Positions 44,004 to 49,459 of a stretch of 64,000 nt of DNA are shown here, in pieces (position 1 is the first letter of the stretch; the number at the start of each line of letters is the position of its first letter). The notes beneath the pieces are model-generated. The model saw only the letters and a list, made by a program, of their open reading frames with translations. It was not told the origin of the DNA and ran no database searches. The position numbers and the translations under genes were made by a program. The stretch is from NCBI GenBank assembly GCA_030446715.1, contig JAUJMU010000008.1:1-64000 (forward strand), written 5' to 3'. The DNA comes from Cytophagales bacterium (GTDB taxonomy: Bacteria; Bacteroidota; Bacteroidia; Cytophagales; 172606-1).

Positions 44004-44828
44004 ATGAAAAGAAGAATGATCTGGATCGTTGGAGTAGTGCTGGCAATATACCTGCTGGTTTGCGGAGTTGTGTATATGGGGCAGGAGAAGCTGATATTCT
44101 ATCCGCAGAAGCTCCCTGCGGATTACCGGTTCCCCTTCAGCGACCGGTTTGAGGAACTGACTGTTAAAGCTGAAGATGGTACCCGTCTGCACGGGTTGCT
44201 CTTTAAGGCTGACACGGCAAAGGGACTCGTGTTTTACCTGCATGGCAACGCCGGATCACTGGCTGGCTGGGGAAGCATTGCCGGAACGTACACGGACCTG
44301 GGTTACGATGTGTTCATCCTGGACTACCGGGGTTTTGGCAAAAGTGGGGGAGAGATCAGGAGCGAAAAGCAGTTTTACGCCGATGTGCAGGCGGCCTACG
44401 ACCAACTGAAGGTAAACTACCCCGAAAGCAGCATCGTGATCACCGGCTACTCCATCGGTACGGCGGCGGCGGCAAGGCTGGCTTCGGTCAATCATCCCCG
44501 GATGCTTATCCTCAAAACGCCCTACTACAGCCTGCGGGGCCTTGCGAAACGAATCTTTCCGGTACTTACCGCCATTCTGCCGCCAGTATTGTTCAAGTAT
44601 AAGTTCAGCACCTGGCAGTTTGTCCGCGATACCAGAGTACCCATCGTTGTTTTTCACGGCACGGCCGATGAGCTCATTCCGCTTGAGGTGGCCCTGCAGT
44701 TGAAAGCGCACCTCAAGCCAACTGATCAGTTCATTACCCTCCCCGGACAGGGACACAACGGTATAAATGAAAACCCCCGGTATCAGACTACCTTAAGGAA
44801 ACTGCTGCTGCCCGTGAGCAGCAGATGA
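44004..44828 (+). CDS. Membrane-anchored alpha/beta hydrolase
   Basis: The 274-residue product has one N-terminal membrane helix (MIWIVGVVLAIYLLVCGVVY), then the YFPQ-type linker (EKLIFYPQKLPADYRF) and an alpha/beta hydrolase domain: VFYLHGNAGSLAGWG (oxyanion hole), DVFILDYRGFGKSGG, the nucleophile elbow ITGYSIGTAAAARLA, VFHGTADELIPLEVA (acid) and LPGQGHNGINE (His). This matches the ABHD13/17-like (BEM46/YfhR) group of bacterial proteins. The substrate is unknown. It is the last protein gene before the RNA locus. Confidence 0.88.
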   Translation: MKRRMIWIVGVVLAIYLLVCGVVYMGQEKLIFYPQKLPADYRFPFSDRFEELTVKAEDGTRLHGLLFKADTAKGLVFYLHGNAGSLAGWGSIAGTYTDLGYDVFILDYRGFGKSGGEIRSEKQFYADVQAAYDQLKVNYPESSIVITGYSIGTAAAARLASVNHPRMLILKTPYYSLRGLAKRIFPVLTAILPPVLFKYKFSTWQFVRDTRVPIVVFHGTADELIPLEVALQLKAHLKPTDQFITLPGQGHNGINENPRYQTTLRKLLLPVSSR

Positions 44829-44906
44829 AAGGACGTCAGGGAGTGGTGCGCTGAACCCAGTGATGAAAAATAAAATGTAAGTTTTCAAAATAAATATTAA
44901 AAAATA

Positions 44907-44939
44907 CTTGCGCTGTATTGTTCCTTTTTTGCACCTTTG
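44907..44939 (+). promoter_or_regulatory. Bacteroidota-type promoter for a small RNA
   Basis: CTTG at 44907-44910 and CACCTTTG at 44932-44939 with 21 bases between, close to the TTTG/TAnnTTTG type used by Bacteroidota housekeeping sigma. It is followed by a structured segment and a terminator but no convincing ORF. Confidence 0.5.
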
Positions 44940-44944
44940 CTTCC

Positions 44945-45157
44945 GTTAAGACCAACGCAATGTCACACATTCAACACATATCCATTCTCGTAAGCTTCCG
45001 GCTAGCGGTACCAGCCGTGATCGCGAGGAGTATGGATATGGCGTACAATGAGTCAGATAAAGGCAATAAGCGTTATTTCCACAATTATGGGTCGGGTATG
45101 AGATAGTTTCTGCAGTACTATCCTATACGAAGACCCAACTAAAAGTTGGGTTTTTTT
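44945..45157 (+). ncRNA. Putative structured small RNA 1 upstream of the tRNA array
   Basis: The segment is flanked by a promoter-like sequence and a strong terminator. It contains a long stem: CATATCCAT (44977-44985) pairs perfectly with ATGGATATG (45032-45040), continued by CTCG/CGAG and an inner hairpin CGGCT (44999-45003)/AGCCG (45013-45017). A second small hairpin (GATAGT/ACTATC) lies near 45102-45122. A 62-codon open frame overlaps it but shows no protein-like features. I do not recognise an RNA family. Position suggests a link to the tRNA/repair locus. Confidence 0.5.
45133..45157 (+). terminator. Rho-independent terminator of small RNA 1
   Basis: ACCCAACT and AGTTGGGT form an 8-bp stem with an AAA loop, followed by seven T. 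Confidence 0.85.
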
Positions 45158-45259
45158 GTTTTCATACTTCCCCATATTCCGTATTCATTTCAGATAAAAT
45201 GAGCCGTGGCTTCTATGGAAGATCATGTAAGATTTGCTATGTTTTTTAACTTTTTTCCT

Positions 45260-45442
45260 GCGTGTTACCGGCAGGATACCGGGAGGAGTATGTCCATTCT
45301 TCTGGGAAACGAAACCATAAAATACGGAGTCATCAGCCGGGAGGGTAAAAACGATCCTTACGGTTCCGGGCGATCATGTAGCTAGTGTATCTATACTGCT
45401 ACCTGTGGAAGGCCCGACGGACAATCGGGCCTTTTTATTTTA
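45260..45442 (+). ncRNA. Putative structured small RNA 2 upstream of the tRNA array
   Basis: A second segment ends in a strong terminator with no ORF before it. It contains the hairpin GTAGC (45378-45382)/GCTAC (45398-45402), extended by AGT/ACT. The 5' end is a guess; an AT-rich TAACTTTT stretch near 45247-45254 could be part of a promoter. GGAGGAGTATG is shared in part with small RNA 1 (45024-45034). No family is recognised. Confidence 0.35.
45409..45442 (+). terminator. Rho-independent terminator of small RNA 2
   Basis: AAGGCCCGA and TCGGGCCTT form a perfect 9-bp stem with a 7-nt loop, followed by TTTATTTT. It lies 48 bp before the first tRNA of the array. Confidence 0.85.
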
Positions 45443-45489
45443 CCGGCCTGCCGGGTGAATAGGCACCAGTTCGGAAAACATTGAACGAT

Positions 45490-45564
45490 GGTGCGTAGGG
45501 CTGATGGCTAGGCCGCTTCCCTGTCACGGAAATATTCAAGCGGGTTCGACTCCCGTACGCACCG
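45490..45564 (+). tRNA. tRNA-Asp(GUC), divergent
   Basis: Acceptor GGTGCGT/ACGCACC is perfect. D-stem is GGCT/GGCC. The anticodon loop CTGTCAC gives GTC (45523-45525). The anticodon stem has 4 of 5 pairs (C-A at the end), the variable loop is 7 nt instead of 5, and the T-arm is GCGGG-TTCGACT-CCCGT. CCA is not encoded. It is first in the array. Confidence 0.8.
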
Positions 45565-45567
45565 CAG

Positions 45568-45655
45568 AGAGGGTTGTCAGAGTGGTTTATTGAGCCTCTT
45601 TGCTAAAGAGGAAGGCGTCACTGCCTCGCAGGTTCGAACCCTGCACCCTCTGCCA
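45568..45655 (+). tRNA. tRNA-Ser(GCU)
   Basis: A class II tRNA. Acceptor AGAGGGT/ACCCTCT is perfect, the anticodon stem CCTCT/AGAGG encloses TTGCTAA (anticodon GCT at 45602-45604), a long variable arm is built on AGGC/GCCT, and the T-arm is GCAGG-TTCGAAC-CCTGC. Discriminator G is followed by an encoded CCA. It looks functional. It starts only 3 bp after the previous tRNA. Confidence 0.92.
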
Positions 45656-45658
45656 TAC

Positions 45659-45730
45659 GTCGGCATAGCTCAATGGCGGAGCAATCGGCTGTTAACCGAT
45701 AGGCTGCAGGTTCGAGTCCTGCTGCCGACG
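45659..45730 (+). tRNA. tRNA-Asn(GUU)
   Basis: Acceptor GTCGGCA/TGCCGAC, D-arm GCTC-AATGGCG-GAGC, anticodon arm ATCGG-CTGTTAA-CCGAT (GTT at 45691-45693) and T-arm GCAGG-TTCGAGT-CCTGC are all perfect. CCA is not encoded. It starts 4 bp after tRNA-Ser. Confidence 0.93.
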
Positions 45731-45748
45731 CAAAATGATTACCCAAAT

Positions 45749-45821
45749 GGGGTGCAAGCTAACCTGGTGGAAGCGCCGCTCTGAAGAAGCGGAGGGTGTG
45801 GATCGTAACCACAGTTTTCCG
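45749..45821 (+). tRNA. tRNA-Phe(GAA)-like, degenerate
   Basis: The anticodon arm CCGCT-CTGAAGA-AGCGG is perfect (GAA at 45783-45785) and the T-stem TGTGG/CCACA is perfect, but the T-loop is ATCGTAA instead of TTCRANY. The acceptor GGGGTGC/GTTTTCC has three true pairs, three G-U and one U-U mismatch. The D-stem has 3 pairs. It may be a decaying or specialised tRNA. Confidence 0.65.
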
Positions 45822-45841
45822 CAAGAAACAACGCTGATTAC

Positions 45842-45925
45842 TGTGTGATAGTCCGTAAGTGGAAGCGGGCCGGTCTGTAAAACCGGAGCCTTCGGGCCCT
45901 GGAAGTTCGATTCTTCCTCACACAA
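45842..45925 (+). tRNA. tRNA-Tyr(GUA)
   Basis: A class II tRNA as expected for bacterial Tyr. Acceptor TGTGTGA/TCACACA, anticodon arm CCGGT-CTGTAAA-ACCGG (GTA at 45877-45879), a variable hairpin GCC-TTCG-GGC and T-arm GGAAG-TTCGATT-CTTCC. The D-loop is long (about 12 nt). CCA is not encoded. Confidence 0.9.
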
Positions 45926-45971
45926 CAAATAACAATAAACCATGGATCGAATAAGGAGAATACGACACCCT

Positions 45972-46044
45972 ACACCCGTAGCTCAGCGGTGAGAGCAGCA
46001 CTCTTATAAGGTGCAGGTAGTTGGTTCGACTCCAACCGGGTGTA
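45972..46044 (+). tRNA. tRNA-Ile(UAU)
   Basis: Acceptor ACACCCG/CGGGTGT, D-arm GCTC-AGCGGTGA-GAGC, anticodon arm GCACT-CTTATAA-GGTGC (TAT at 46005-46007, one G-U) and T-arm GTTGG-TTCGACT-CCAAC are well formed. UAU is rare among bacteria, which usually read AUA with a lysidine-modified CAU tRNA. Confidence 0.85.
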
Positions 46045-46054
46045 CGCAACCAGC

Positions 46055-46130
46055 GCACCCGTAGTTCAACTGGAAGAACAGCTTCGTTCTAAGGAGTTTG
46101 CTGCAAGTTCGAGTCTTGCCGGGTGCACCA
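46055..46130 (+). tRNA. tRNA-Arg(UCU)
   Basis: Acceptor GCACCCG/CGGGTGC, D-stem GTTC/GAAC, anticodon loop GTTCTAA (TCT at 46088-46090) on a stem with two G-U pairs, T-arm GCAAG-TTCGAGT-CTTGC. Discriminator A is followed by an encoded CCA. It starts 10 bp after the previous tRNA. Confidence 0.88.
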
Positions 46131-46213
46131 GAAACAGACTATAGCCAAATCATCAGAAGAAATAAATACGCAATCACAGGAATAATGAAACCAGGAGATA
46201 AACGGTATTTTTT

Positions 46214-46285
46214 GCGCCTGTAGCTCAACGGCAGAGCTACTCACTCTTAATGAGAAGGTTGGGGGTTCGATTCCCTCCAGGCGCA
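46214..46285 (+). tRNA. tRNA-Lys(CUU)
   Basis: Acceptor GCGCCTG/CAGGCGC, D-arm GCTC-AACGGCA-GAGC, anticodon loop CTCTTAA (CTT at 46246-46248) with an A-A mismatch at the base of the stem ACTCA/TGAGA, T-arm GGGGG-TTCGATT-CCCTC. CCA is not encoded. Confidence 0.88.
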
Positions 46286-46302
46286 CGCTTATCATTGCAT
46301 AA

Positions 46303-46374
46303 GCGCTTGTAGCTCAGAGGCAGAGCACCTGACTTTTGATCAGGGGGCCGGGATTTCGAAATTCCCCGGGCGCA
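46303..46374 (+). tRNA. tRNA-Lys(UUU)-like with an altered T-arm
   Basis: Acceptor GCGCTTG/CGGGCGC has two G-U pairs. D-arm GCTC/GAGC and anticodon stem CCTGA/TCAGG are perfect. The loop CTTTTGA gives TTT (46335-46337) with G at position 37; a Gln(UUG) reading would need a shifted loop. The T-stem GGGAT/TTCCC ends in a T-T mismatch where the conserved G53-C61 pair should be. Confidence 0.7.
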
Positions 46375-46382
46375 CTTAAAAG

Positions 46383-46456
46383 TCATAAGTGGTAAGTCGT
46401 AAGTGGGAGGTTATAACACACTGTGTTTTGCTTACGACTAACCACTTACCACTAAA
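46383..46456. repeat. Inverted repeat between tRNA genes
   Basis: AAGTGGTAAGTCGTAAG near the left end is matched by CTTACGACTAACCACTT near the right end, differing by one base. Related GTGGTTAG-type repeats lie at 47101-47204 in the same array. Confidence 0.55.
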
Positions 46457-46458
46457 AC

Positions 46459-46540
46459 TGCGGAATGTCAGAAGCTGGTATCTGGGCGGTCTCATAAGCT
46501 GCTGCCTCGGGCCTCGCGGGTTCGAATCCCGCTTCCGCAA
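46459..46540 (+). tRNA. Class II tRNA with CAU anticodon
   Basis: Acceptor TGCGGAA/TTCCGCA, D-stem TCAG/CTGG with GG in the loop, anticodon arm GCGGT-CTCATAA-GCTGC (CAT at 46493-46495), T-arm GCGGG-TTCGAAT-CCCGC. The 13-nt variable region with a GCC/GGC stem makes it class II, a form normally limited to Leu, Ser and Tyr, whereas CAU belongs to Met or Ile2. The charging amino acid is uncertain. Confidence 0.75.
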
Positions 46541-46617
46541 CCTGAAGACGATAACCCAAAACCGAAACAAACATGAATCCGTCAATCAACACAGCTTCCG
46601 AAGACGGGGAGATACAG

Positions 46618-46690
46618 GCTCCCGTTGACAAGTGGTCCAAGTCAACCGGCTTTCTACCGGTCACCGCGGGTTCGAATCCCGCCGGGAGTA
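46618..46690 (+). tRNA. tRNA-Glu(UUC)
   Basis: Acceptor GCTCCCG/CGGGAGT (one G-U), D-stem GAC/GTC, anticodon arm ACCGG-CTTTCTA-CCGGT (TTC at 46652-46654) and T-arm GCGGG-TTCGAAT-CCCGC. T at position 37 is unusual, since a purine is expected. CCA is not encoded. Confidence 0.82.
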
Positions 46691-46886
46691 CAGAGGAGTT
46701 GCAGAACTTCCACCCAGACCAGCAGCTAATCGGCTCCGAAAACCCGCAGCCTGCAACTGTTTTTTCAAAGGCCAAAAGCTATTCAGGCTCTTTTGGCAAT
46801 CTATTACTGATAGCCTGGGGCGAAGCGTACCATCCGTCGCACCCCAAAAGTAAGCGGAAGGAGTGAAGCCCCGTCCGCAGCCTGAT

Positions 46887-46962
46887 TGTCCGGTAGCTCA
46901 GTTGGTTTAGCAGCGCCCCGCTTACAACGGGGAGGTCGGGGGTTCGAATCCCTCCCGGACAA
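46887..46962 (+). tRNA. tRNA-Val(UAC)
   Basis: Acceptor TGTCCGG/CCGGACA, anticodon arm CCCCG-CTTACAA-CGGGG (TAC at 46923-46925) and T-arm GGGGG-TTCGAAT-CCCTC. The D-arm is loosened to a 3-bp GCT/AGC stem with a 13-nt loop. The 197-bp gap before it holds short hairpins but no recognisable T-arm. Confidence 0.85.
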
Positions 46963-46977
46963 CCGCATCTGGTCCAT

Positions 46978-47052
46978 TGTCCCGTAGCTCAGGGGTAGAG
47001 CAGTGCTCTGATACGGCAAAGGCCGCTGGTTCAAATCCAGCCGGGACAACCA
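46978..47052 (+). tRNA. tRNA-Ile(GAU)
   Basis: Acceptor TGTCCCG/CGGGACA, D-arm GCTC-AGGGGTA-GAGC, loop CTGATAC (GAT at 47010-47012) on a stem with 4 of 5 pairs, T-arm GCTGG-TTCAAAT-CCAGC. Discriminator A is followed by an encoded CCA. Confidence 0.85.
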
Positions 47053-47060
47053 TGGAGGCA

Positions 47061-47092
47061 AGGGAGACGCATGATTGGTGATGCGTCTCCCT
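47061..47092. repeat. Perfect 12-bp-arm hairpin after tRNA-Ile(GAU)
   Basis: AGGGAGACGCAT and ATGCGTCTCCCT flank an 8-nt loop. There is no U-run, so processing or partial termination is possible. Confidence 0.6.
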
Positions 47093-47220
47093 CACAGCAG
47101 AAAAGTGATAAGCGACAGGTGGTTAGCGATAGGTGGCTAGTGTAGTAGGTTGATTCACAGCCTTTCACTTTCAACTTATCACTAACCACTTGCCGCTAAA
47201 AATACAGGTATTCATCCAAC

Positions 47221-47326
47221 TCTGATTGGCACATTGGATAGTGCAGCGGTGATAATGGGAGGATGCTTCCGTGGCCCACAGCCTCCCTGGAACGGGCTAA
47301 GGTGGGTTCGAGACCCACTACCGGAG
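47221..47326 (+). tRNA. tRNA-like element with an irregular middle
   Basis: A perfect T-arm GTGGG-TTCGAGA-CCCAC (47302-47318) and a D-arm-like CAC-ATTGGATA-GTG (47230-47243) are present. TCTGATT/TACCGGA could form a weak acceptor (5 of 7). The section between them is too long and offers competing hairpins (GGGAGG/CCTCCC; ATGGGAG/CTTCCGT) instead of one anticodon arm. No anticodon can be assigned. Confidence 0.4.
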
Positions 47327-47341
47327 CAAAAGGATGAATGC

Positions 47342-47395
47342 CACCCGCGGGTACCAGGTCAGGAAATCTTCCTGACTTGTGCCCCGGCGCGGGTG
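47342..47395 (+). promoter_or_regulatory. Long hairpin between the array and the repair genes
   Basis: The outer stem CACCCGCG (47342-47349)/CGCGGGTG (47388-47395) and inner stem CAGGTCAGGAA (47355-47365)/TTCCTGACTTG (47369-47379, one G-U) form an extended 54-nt structure. It ends 36 bp before the RlaP start. No U-run follows. It may be a processing site separating tRNAs from the mRNA. Confidence 0.5.
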
Positions 47396-47431
47396 AATGG
47401 GTAAATTAGCGCATTCAGTTCTGAAAAATCA

Positions 47432-48550
47432 TTGCCACAAACTATGCAGCCTTTGACCATTGCCGAACTCAAAAACCGGAACCTGATCCTGCTGGAGTGC
47501 ATTTCGGGCAGCCGGGCCTACGGCACCCATCTGCCTTCATCGGATACCGACATCAAGGGCGTGTTTGTGTTGCCCGAAGAGGAGTACTTTGGCCTCGGCT
47601 ACGTGGAGCAGGTAAATAACCGTTCTAACGATGTGGTGTACTACGAACTGAAGCGTTTCATCGAACTGCTCTGCCGGAATAACCCGAACCTGCTCGAACT
47701 GCTCAGTTCTCCGGAAGACTGCGTGCTGTACCGCCATCCGGTAATGGAGCTGGTGCGGCCGGAAATGTTCCTGTCCAGACTGTGCAGGGATAGCTTTGCC
47801 GGTTACGCCATGTCGCAGGTGCGCAAGGCCCGCGGGCTCAACAAAAAGATTCACAACCCGGTGGAGCCTCAGCGGAAAGACGTCCCGGACTTCTGCTTCG
47901 TGCCTGTTGGGCAGGGTTCGATGCCCGTAAAAATGTGGCTGGCCGGCAAAGGCTGGCAGCAGAAATACTGCGGTCTGGTAAACCTGCCGCACCTGAAAAA
48001 CATGTACGCCCTCTTCTACGACCACCGGGCTCAGCAGACGAATGGACAGGAGCGGCTCGGTTACCACGGCATTTCCCGCAAGGCGGATTCCAATGACGTA
48101 GCCCTGAGCAGCATTTCCAAAACGGAAGTGCCGGCGGGCTATCTTTTCTTCAACCGGGAAGGTTACTCTTCGTACTGCAGGGATTACAGAGAGTACTGGG
48201 AATGGGTGGAGAAGCGCAACGAGGAACGCTACCAGAATACCCTGCAGCACGGCAAAAACTACGACGCCAAAAACATGATGCATACGATCCGCCTGCTGGA
48301 TATGGCTGAAGAAATTGCCCTTACCGGCGAGGTAATCGTCCGGCGACCTGACCGGGAGTTTCTGCTGCGGGTCCGGCGGGGCGAGTTTTCCTATGAGGAA
48401 CTGCTGGCAATGGCTGAAGAAAAAATAGAGCGGATTGATGGCCTGTACGCCCAGTCGGCGTTGCCCGCCCAGCCGGATTACGGGCAGGTCAACCGGCTGC
48501 TGGTGGAACTGAGGAAAACCGTTTACCGGGAATGGGAGAAGGGGAGATAG
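47432..48550 (+). CDS. RlaP-type nucleotidyltransferase (RNA repair)
   Basis: The 372-residue product belongs to the predicted polymerase-beta-superfamily nucleotidyltransferases of the COG3541/RlaP type. The active site is GSRAYGTHLPSSDTDIKG, residues 26-43, with the metal-binding Asp38 and Asp40. Further family marks are VVYYELKRFIELLCRNNPNL, the KARGLNKKIHNP segment and KNMMHTIRLLDMAEEI with the helical tail. The family has been linked by gene neighbourhood to RNA repair and may add nucleotides to RNA ends; its reaction is not settled. It opens the protein part of the locus and is followed 54 bp later by the Thg1-like gene. Confidence 0.85.
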   Translation: MPQTMQPLTIAELKNRNLILLECISGSRAYGTHLPSSDTDIKGVFVLPEEEYFGLGYVEQVNNRSNDVVYYELKRFIELLCRNNPNLLELLSSPEDCVLYRHPVMELVRPEMFLSRLCRDSFAGYAMSQVRKARGLNKKIHNPVEPQRKDVPDFCFVPVGQGSMPVKMWLAGKGWQQKYCGLVNLPHLKNMYALFYDHRAQQTNGQERLGYHGISRKADSNDVALSSISKTEVPAGYLFFNREGYSSYCRDYREYWEWVEKRNEERYQNTLQHGKNYDAKNMMHTIRLLDMAEEIALTGEVIVRRPDREFLLRVRRGEFSYEELLAMAEEKIERIDGLYAQSALPAQPDYGQVNRLLVELRKTVYREWEKGR

Positions 48551-48604
48551 TCTCTGGAAAGAGGCCCGGAAAAGCCCGGTTTATACAGATATAAAGTATG
48601 AACA

Positions 48605-49405
48605 ATGAAATTCACCCAACTTGAAAGTCAGATGCGGTTCTATGAAACCGCTCTTGACCAGTTCGTGCCGCCGGATATGTTCATCGTCGCCCGGATGGAC
48701 GGCCGTGGCTTTACCCGGCTGACTAAGGAAACATTAGATCTGGAAAAGCCATTTGACGTTCGGTTCCGCGATGCTATGGCGGCTGCGGTAATGCATCTGA
48801 TGCAGGGTGGCGCTAATATAACCTATGGATATGTACAGAGTGACGAAATATCTCTGCTTTTTCACCGTGATGATCAGTCCTTCAACCGGAAACACCGCAA
48901 ATTGCTGTCAATACTTGCCGGAGAAGCCAGTGCCGCTTTTACTTATTCCATTGGCCATATGGGGGCGTTTGATTGTCGGTTATGCCTGCTTCCCAACGAA
49001 GAAAAGGCGGCTGATTATTTCAGCTGGCGGGCCGAAGACGCCCACCGCAATTCTTTGAGCGCCTGGTGCTATTGGAAGCTCAGGGAAAGTGGCAAGTCAG
49101 CCGGGGAAGCGACCAAAGGAGTGGAGGGGCTTTCCGTGGGCGAGAAGAATCAGTTGCTCTTTGATCTGGAGATCAACTATAATGACCTCCCGGCATGGCA
49201 GAAGCGGGGCATTGGATTTTACTGGAACCAGAGTATCCAAAGAGGATTTAATCCGGTAAAGCGAGAAGAGACTCCGGTTGTCCGGCGGATCCTGAAACAG
49301 GAGAATGAACTGCCGCTGAGTGGCTACCGGGAAATGATTGTTGAACTGATCCGGTCCTCACTGGAGGAGAAGAAAACAACCGGAGAAGCAATGAAAATAC
49401 CCTGA
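48605..49405 (+). CDS. Thg1-like tRNA(His) guanylyltransferase / 3'-5' RNA polymerase
   Basis: 266 residues, full family length. Thg1 enzymes add nucleotides to the 5' end of tRNA in the 3'-5' direction. The catalytic metal residues are visible: D32 in ARMDGRGFTRLT, and D80/E81 in YVQSDEISLLF. The signature RAEDAHRNSLSAWCYWKLRE (about 140-159) is present, plus the family C-terminal region with NDLPAWQKRGIGFYW and a PVVRRILK segment. Bacterial Thg1-like proteins repair 5'-truncated tRNAs, which fits the adjacent Hen1/Pnkp genes. It is 55 bp from hen1. Confidence 0.92.
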   Translation: MKFTQLESQMRFYETALDQFVPPDMFIVARMDGRGFTRLTKETLDLEKPFDVRFRDAMAAAVMHLMQGGANITYGYVQSDEISLLFHRDDQSFNRKHRKLLSILAGEASAAFTYSIGHMGAFDCRLCLLPNEEKAADYFSWRAEDAHRNSLSAWCYWKLRESGKSAGEATKGVEGLSVGEKNQLLFDLEINYNDLPAWQKRGIGFYWNQSIQRGFNPVKREETPVVRRILKQENELPLSGYREMIVELIRSSLEEKKTTGEAMKIP

Positions 49406-49459
49406 TAGTGACACGATACACAACAAGTAACGACCAATAACCTGCAACTCCTTTTTTCC

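Noticed and set aside
44918-45106. A 62-codon open frame upstream of the tRNA array
   Set aside because: It overlaps the promoter-like and stem-forming parts of the putative small RNA, has no ribosome-binding or family signal and sits before a terminator. I treat the segment as RNA.
44945-45157. Small RNA 1 as tmRNA, SRP RNA, 6S RNA or RNase P RNA
   Set aside because: None of the signature motifs (tag peptide frame with Ala start, GNRA SRP loop, RNase P conserved cores) was seen.
46303-46374. Calling this tRNA Gln(UUG)
   Set aside because: The 5-bp stem CCTGA/TCAGG fixes the loop as CTTTTGA, so positions 34-36 are UUU; the Gln reading breaks the stem.
45590-47061. Several short open frames on both strands across the tRNA array
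   Set aside because: They run through cloverleaf arms. The minus-strand ones repeat fragments such as GFEPA and DSNLQ, which are only translations of T-arm sequence.
46381-47204. Inverted repeats in the array as a CRISPR
   Set aside because: There are only two to three degenerate copies with no regular spacer length and no cas genes in the window.
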